Shown here: one piece after another, positions 60,334-64,000 of the stretch
How the letters are laid out: each line of letters opens with the position of its first letter
How positions within the stretch are numbered: position 1 is the stretch's first letter
Source: Candidatus Woesearchaeota archaeon
Lineage (GTDB): Archaea > Nanobdellota > Nanobdellia > Woesearchaeales > UBA525
Direction of reading: 5' to 3'
Assembly (NCBI GenBank): GCA_028818155.1
Contig: JAPPOH010000002.1
Coordinates: 62,001-126,000, forward strand
Length of the DNA: 64,000 nt
The notes under the pieces: model-generated
Seen by the model: the letters and a program-made list of their open reading frames with translations, nothing else
Told to the model about the DNA's origin: nothing
Database searches by the model: none
Translations under genes and position numbers: made by a program

Positions 60334-61204
60334 CCGTGATGTTGACACCTTCTTTATGGAGGAGTTGGATTTTCCGTTGAATGTCTTTCCCTGTAGTGTG
60401 TCCGTTAAACCCACCGATAGAGCCGTCTGTTTTTACAACACGATGGCACGGTACTCGCGGGGCGCACGGGTTGTGTTTGAGTGCTTGCCCTATTGCTTGT
60501 GATGATTGTATCTTACATGCAGCAGCAAGTGCTTTGTACGTCGTCACCTTGCCTTTTGGCACCTGGATGAGTTTGTCATACACTTTTTTTCTGAATGATG
60601 AGAGCTCCTTTTTTTCTATCAGTTGTGCGAGTTGCATGTACGCTTCTTGCGTGTACGTATCCTTATATGTTTTTGCGTGATCGAGGAGTTGTTGTCTTGG
60701 AAGGAAGATCCCCTTTGCTTCCAGAACGGGACGCATCGTACTTCCTGTGAGCCATTGGCAGAGTTGTGTGACGTTCTTTGGCTTCGTTGTCTTTGTTGCT
60801 CTGTCAAAGTCGATCTGTATTGGCTCGTTTGCTCGTACGATGATGTGTTTGTGCGGCCGCGTCATCTCCAGTTTGCTAATACCGAGTTCGTCCAGTACTC
60901 TGCACTGTGCCAGAATTTTCTTGAGCAGTACCACGATCTCTTTTGGTGGTGCGTGCGCAATCCATTCCTTGATGTACATGCCATCGATGAATGCTGCAAT
61001 GAGTGCGCCGTTTTCCATGCCGATGTATGTTGGGCCGATGTTCTGCGTGTTGACCAGTTGCAGTATTGTTGCTTCGTGTTCGATTGTGTTCACATCTGCG
61101 TTCGGGTTCGGCTCTTTCACAATCACGTTTTTACCATTGTAGTCTGCTGTGTACACGATGCCTCGTTTTCCTTTTGCGTAGTAGGTTTTGTTCGTTAGCG
61201 CCAT
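60290..61204 (-). CDS. Protein kinase-like domain fused to O6-alkylguanine-DNA methyltransferase
   Basis: 304 residues, one uninterrupted frame. Residues 1-185: a small RIO/Bud32-like kinase, with G-x-x-G in KGKRGIVY, K30 in VIVK, E42/E44 in the helix, T-R-P-H-K-H-I-I-V at 115-123 and metal motif I-D-F-D at 131-134. Residues 203-290: MGMT catalytic domain with VPKGKVTTYKALA and V-P-C253-H-R-V-V, then G-S-I-G-G-F. It should remove alkyl groups from guanine; what the kinase does is unknown. The MGMT N-terminal domain is replaced by the kinase. Confidence 0.85.
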   Translation of the reverse strand: MALTNKTYYAKGKRGIVYTADYNGKNVIVKEPNPNADVNTIEHEATILQLVNTQNIGPTYIGMENGALIAAFIDGMYIKEWIAHAPPKEIVVLLKKILAQCRVLDELGISKLEMTRPHKHIIVRANEPIQIDFDRATKTTKPKNVTQLCQWLTGSTMRPVLEAKGIFLPRQQLLDHAKTYKDTYTQEAYMQLAQLIEKKELSSFRKKVYDKLIQVPKGKVTTYKALAAACKIQSSQAIGQALKHNPCAPRVPCHRVVKTDGSIGGFNGHTTGKDIQRKIQLLHKEGVNITDGKVVDFAQKQHTF

Positions 61205-61710
61205 AGTCTGTACACGTAGAGTCGCTCAAAGAAGAGTGCTAGTTCTCCGAGCTGTTCGTACCGATAGTGTTTTTTTACTTCTTGATCAATCCGCTCTTTG
61301 TTTGTGTGGTTGGAGAACAAGAATAGAATAGTGCCGTCATCACGGAGGTGTTCCTTTGCTTCTTGTAAAAATCTGATGCTCCACTCATACCCTTCTGGTC
61401 CTCCTGACAAGTCCGGCTCCTCTCCTCCTGGTAAATAGGGCGGGTTGCAAATGATTGTGTCAAACTGTTCTTTCTGTACTGCACTGAACATATCGCTCTC
61501 AAGCGAGCGAATACCAGGATATGTTTTCGTTACGTGCGCAATCGCTTCCGGGTTGCTATCCACTGCAGTGACTGTTGTAACGTCCGTGTTCTTTGCTGCT
61601 GTCGCAGCTTGGATACCTGAACCAGTGCCGACATCCAAGACAGAGCCACACGCATATTGTGCAACAAATGATGCAAGGAATGTTGAGTCTTCTTGTGGAG
61701 AATATATCAT
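61195..61710 (-). CDS. HemK2/Mtq2-like protein methyltransferase
   Basis: 171 residues. Y-S-P-Q-E-D-S-T-F-L at the start, SAM site V-L-D-V-G-T-G-S-G-I-Q near residue 25, and I-I-C-N-P-P-Y-L near residue 86. This is the small archaeal/eukaryotic group that methylates the GGQ glutamine of release factor 1. It overlaps the fusion gene by 10 bases and the upstream gene by four: one operon. Confidence 0.9.
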   Translation of the reverse strand: MIYSPQEDSTFLASFVAQYACGSVLDVGTGSGIQAATAAKNTDVTTVTAVDSNPEAIAHVTKTYPGIRSLESDMFSAVQKEQFDTIICNPPYLPGGEEPDLSGGPEGYEWSIRFLQEAKEHLRDDGTILFLFSNHTNKERIDQEVKKHYRYEQLGELALFFERLYVYRLWR

Positions 61711-62168
61711 TTCAACGAGAATTGTGTGTCGATTTCATCAATGTATTCTTTGACACGCGTAAGGATGGAAGAGAGATAGTACTTCTCGATGTTTTCTTCA
61801 AAGATCTCTCGGATGGATGTGTGTTCGCGAATCCTGTAGGTGTTTTTGAGTTTCTCTGCCAAGAAAATGTCGCGCAATCGCAAGAGCTGCCGTCTAATGT
61901 TTGATGGTGCAATGCCAAGGAGTTCTAATCCTGCCTCCTTTCTCTTTTCGATGACTGCGCGCTCCACTTCAACAGAGGTGAATGGTTTTTCTGCTTCGAG
62001 TAACACGTGTAAAACGTCAACAACAACATCGCGGCTATCTCCTGGTTGCAAGAGTCCAAGCGATAAACATAACTTTCGAACAAGTTCGCGCCGAGAGTCA
62101 CCACTTGGCTTCTCATACTTCCGTACCGTTAACTCTGCAAGTGGAATATCGACACTGATTTTCGCCAA
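61707..62168 (-). CDS. Hypothetical winged-helix-like protein
   Basis: 153 residues, mostly helical. L-L-E-A-E-K-P-F-T-S-V-E-V-E-R-A-V near residue 60 and S-N-I-R-R-Q-L-L-R-L-R near residue 88 look like two helix-turn-helix elements. First gene of the operon with the methyltransferase and the kinase-MGMT fusion. Confidence 0.6.
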   Translation of the reverse strand: MAKISVDIPLAELTVRKYEKPSGDSRRELVRKLCLSLGLLQPGDSRDVVVDVLHVLLEAEKPFTSVEVERAVIEKRKEAGLELLGIAPSNIRRQLLRLRDIFLAEKLKNTYRIREHTSIREIFEENIEKYYLSSILTRVKEYIDEIDTQFSLK

Positions 62169-62264
62169 CCTGTAACCCCCATGGCCTGCGAGACGAGCCT
62201 CATATTTAAAAGTTTTGCTAGAAAGTTTTCATCAGTGTGTGGAGACGTCGTCGAGAACATCGCT

Positions 62265-62273
62265 GTTTATAAA
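62265..62273 (+). promoter_or_regulatory. TATA box fixing the cutA start
   Basis: GTTTATAAA is centred 26 bases before ATG 62295, so the message is leaderless and the longer open frame from 62181 is not used. Confidence 0.6.
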
Positions 62274-62294
62274 CATCGGGCGAAACCACACAGC

Positions 62295-62618
62295 ATGCGC
62301 ATCGCCTACGTGCCAACACCGGATATGACTGTTGCGAAACAGATCGCACGCACGTTGTTGGACGAACAATTGATCACGTGCGCGAACATGCATCCTGTGA
62401 CAAGCATGTACAAAGAAGCTGAGAAACTCATTGATGCGAGTGAAGTTATTCTGCTTCTCAAAACGAATAATGAGAACATCGCCGCAGTCGCACAACGGAT
62501 AGAAGCACTCCACCCGTACGACACACCGTGCGTTCTTACCTTCGAAGCAACAGCGAATGACTCATACACTCGTTGGATGGCCGAGCAACTCGAGCATGGC
62601 ACCCACAAGGTAGAGTGA
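62295..62618 (+). CDS. cutA: CutA-like protein
   Basis: 107 residues. The trimeric PII-like fold: Y-V-P-T-P-D-M-T-V-A-K-Q-I-A-R-T-L-L near the start, L-I-T-C-A-N near residue 25, S-E-V-I-L-L-L-K-T near residue 50, and L-H-P-Y-D-T-P near residue 74, all typical. Often annotated as divalent cation tolerance, true role unclear. The last 57 bases overlap folC on the other strand. Confidence 0.93.
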   Translation: MRIAYVPTPDMTVAKQIARTLLDEQLITCANMHPVTSMYKEAEKLIDASEVILLLKTNNENIAAVAQRIEALHPYDTPCVLTFEATANDSYTRWMAEQLEHGTHKVE

Positions 62619-63704
62619 CCCTGTCACAACAACCGTGCCATTCGCTTTTTGTATTGCAGCTCGTGCTTCCTCTCTCGTTGCCGCGCGTGCTCTTGGGTGA
62701 TAGCGTTGGACAACTGCAAGTAACGTTTCTTTCAGCATTGGTTTGCTTGTGCCTTCTGTGATGAGTACGTCTTTGAAGAGTGGTGTGATTTTTTTCGCCA
62801 TTTCCTCAGCATCTTTCTCTTTCGATATGCCGAGGACGAGGAGGTCTCTCTTTTCGGGAAGTGATGCGATGAGCGCGTCCATGCCAGCGGCGTTGTGCGC
62901 ACCATCAAACAACATGTTGTCAATCACGTGTAATCTGCCTGGCCATTGTGTTGTAAGGCCTTTCGTGATCGCATCCTCAGAGATAGTCCACCCTTGGAGT
63001 GTTAAGAGCGCGCATGCTGTCATCGCGAGTGCTTTGTTGTACTTCTGATATGATGTTCCTGTCAGTTGTGCCGTCGCTTCCATGAGCTCTGTGCTGTTTT
63101 CAGCGCAGATGTTTTTGAACAATGTGACAAGCACAGGGTCCGTTTCTCCTGTGAGGACAGGGACGTTGTGCTTAATGATACCTGCTTTTTCTTGCGCGAT
63201 CTGTACTTTTGTATTCCCTAAGTGTTGCATGTGATCGAGAGAAACGTTCGTGATGATAGAAAGAACTGGTGTGATGACATTTGTCGCGTCTAGCCTGCCC
63301 CCGAGACCCGTTTCAATAATTGCGATATCGACCTGTTGCTCTTTGAAATGCTGGAATGCCAACGCCGTCGTGAATTCAAAGTAGGATGGTGCGAGTGTAC
63401 GCATCTTCATGCGCGTACTCTCCACAAGGCGCACAAGTTCCTCATCTGCAATTTCCTTCCCGTTCACCCGTATACGTTCATTGAACCGGATCAGGTGTGG
63501 GCTCGTGTACAGGCCGACAGTATAACCCGCTGCTTGCAAGATGCCTGCGAGGAATGCAGCAGTGCTCCCCTTCCCATTTGTACCTGCAATGTGCACGCTC
63601 GGATAGGCTCGCTCTGGGTGCCCGAGGAGTTCGACGAGCTGCTCCATCGTCTCGAGGCCGAGCGTTATTCCTTTTCCTTTGAGTTCTTCGAGGTAGGCGT
63701 GCAT
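62562..63704 (-). CDS. folC: Folylpolyglutamate synthase/dihydrofolate synthase
   Basis: 380 residues, Mur-ligase fold. P-loop I-A-G-T-N-G-K-G-S-T near residues 39-48; T-S-P-H-L-I-R-F-N-E-R near residue 67; E-T-G-L-G-G-R-L-D-A-T-N near residue 132; H-M-Q-H-L-G-N-T near residue 158; F-D-G-A-H-N near residue 276. Adds glutamate to folates. It suggests the organism uses folate; the CADD-like gene at 8.3 kb may supply p-aminobenzoate. Confidence 0.93.
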   Translation of the reverse strand: MHAYLEELKGKGITLGLETMEQLVELLGHPERAYPSVHIAGTNGKGSTAAFLAGILQAAGYTVGLYTSPHLIRFNERIRVNGKEIADEELVRLVESTRMKMRTLAPSYFEFTTALAFQHFKEQQVDIAIIETGLGGRLDATNVITPVLSIITNVSLDHMQHLGNTKVQIAQEKAGIIKHNVPVLTGETDPVLVTLFKNICAENSTELMEATAQLTGTSYQKYNKALAMTACALLTLQGWTISEDAITKGLTTQWPGRLHVIDNMLFDGAHNAAGMDALIASLPEKRDLLVLGISKEKDAEEMAKKITPLFKDVLITEGTSKPMLKETLLAVVQRYHPRARAATREEARAAIQKANGTVVVTGSLYLVGAMLELLGHPTSV

Positions 63705-63728
63705 GTGGGCGTAATTCGAGGAGGGTAT

Positions 63729-64000
63729 TTATGCATTTCGTGATTGTGCTATTGATTCGAATATGGCATCCACTTTTGCAAGAACTGGGGAAAGCTCGTT
63801 TGCGATTAAACTTAGATCCGCTCCTATTGCGTAGAGGTCTCGAGACAAATCAGCACCATCGCGCTCACAAGCTGTAGAGAATTCCGCAGCTGTTTGCGCA
63901 CGATTCTCTTCTCGTAACGCATCGAGATGTACTTGCAGGTTTGGCACGTATCGTACAGATGCGAAACCTGTTGATTCGCTACATCCTATTTCATAGAACA
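63729..64000 (-). CDS. Hypothetical protein, 5' end outside window
   Basis: The minus-strand frame is open to the end of the window, so the protein extends past it. The 89 visible residues end in a helical, Ala/Leu/Asp-rich segment (A-I-G-A-D-L-S-L-I-A-N-E-L). A GTG at 63947 could be an internal start, but the upstream codons look equally coding. Unknown family. Confidence 0.5.
   Translation of the reverse strand, partial: FYEIGCSESTGFASVRYVPNLQVHLDALREENRAQTAAEFSTACERDGADLSRDLYAIGADLSLIANELSPVLAKVDAIFESIAQSRNA

Noticed and set aside
1-64000. CRISPR array
   Set aside because: No regularly spaced repeat-spacer series; the only periodic repeats (43338-43435) are nine-base AT-rich words.
1-64000. 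rRNA, SRP RNA or RNase P RNA
   Set aside because: The gene-free stretches are short, and none shows the conserved helices of these RNAs that I can recognise.

Overview
The window is archaeal. It encodes EF-1A, TFB, Spt5, RNA polymerase subunits Rpo4/RpoF and RpoL, a group II chaperonin, and ribosomal proteins known only from archaea and eukaryotes (eS19, eL15, eL21, eL31, eL33, eL39, eL40). Most genes lack a bacterial -35/-10 pair and instead have a TATA element (cTTTATAAAc-like) about 25-30 bases before the start, so many transcripts are probably leaderless. FtsZ, XerA, a DUF1931 histone-fold-like protein, UBA-like N-termini, minimal nucleotidyltransferases and very compact gene packing suggest a DPANN-type lineage (Woesearchaeales-like), but this is inference; no rRNA gene is present to place it.

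Layout. 1-5 kb: EF-1A and uS10 separated by two unknown genes, then an intron-containing tRNA-Ser. 5-9 kb: dTMP kinase, CTP synthase, YjbQ, alkyladenine glycosylase and a CADD/TenA-like diiron protein. 9-12 kb: a cell-surface block with a membrane-anchored secreted protein, an archaeosortase-like protease and a pilin-like protein, followed by two tRNAs. 12-19 kb: HIT hydrolase, a decayed lipoprotein, tRNA-Ala, GluRS, histone-like protein and thermosome. 19-29 kb: CMP kinase, FKBP isomerase, the ftsZ-secE-spt5 cluster, uL11, the eS19-eL39-eL31 operon, an HPF-like protein and eL15. 29-34 kb: DUF655-rpoF-eL21 operon, a BofA-like membrane protein, two VapBC-type toxin-antitoxin pairs and eL33. 34-38.6 kb: a four-gene operon of unrecognised membrane, coiled-coil and 802-residue proteins. 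38.6-43.5 kb: the most accessory-looking part, with XerA, AT-rich spacers, a divergent glutaminase, a frameshifted small gene, a possible insertion-sequence remnant and two winged-helix regulators. 43.5-50 kb: METTL5-like methyltransferase, a thiol/disulfide redox block (DoxX, VKOR, flavin disulfide reductase), a duplicated cysteine-cluster protein, NDH-2, HAD and dolichol-kinase-like proteins. 50-64 kb: RpoL, NAD(P)HX repair enzymes, a duplicated-nucleotidyltransferase protein, cysteine-free eL40 and its cysteine-free partner, a candidate structured RNA, TFB, pilin-like protein, a kinase-MGMT fusion, HemK2-like methyltransferase, CutA and FolC.

Most notable: (1) eL40 and the adjacent zinc-ribbon-type protein have both lost every zinc-binding cysteine while keeping the surrounding turns; (2) an archaeosortase is encoded tail-to-tail with its probable substrate, with a 71-base antisense overlap; (3) one protein fuses a small protein-kinase domain to an O6-alkylguanine-DNA methyltransferase; (4) a CADD-like protein keeps the residues of the self-sacrificing p-aminobenzoate synthase, with folC in the same window; (5) the unknown four-gene membrane operon at 34-38.6 kb. 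Convergent genes are packed so tightly that four pairs share overlapping stop codons.
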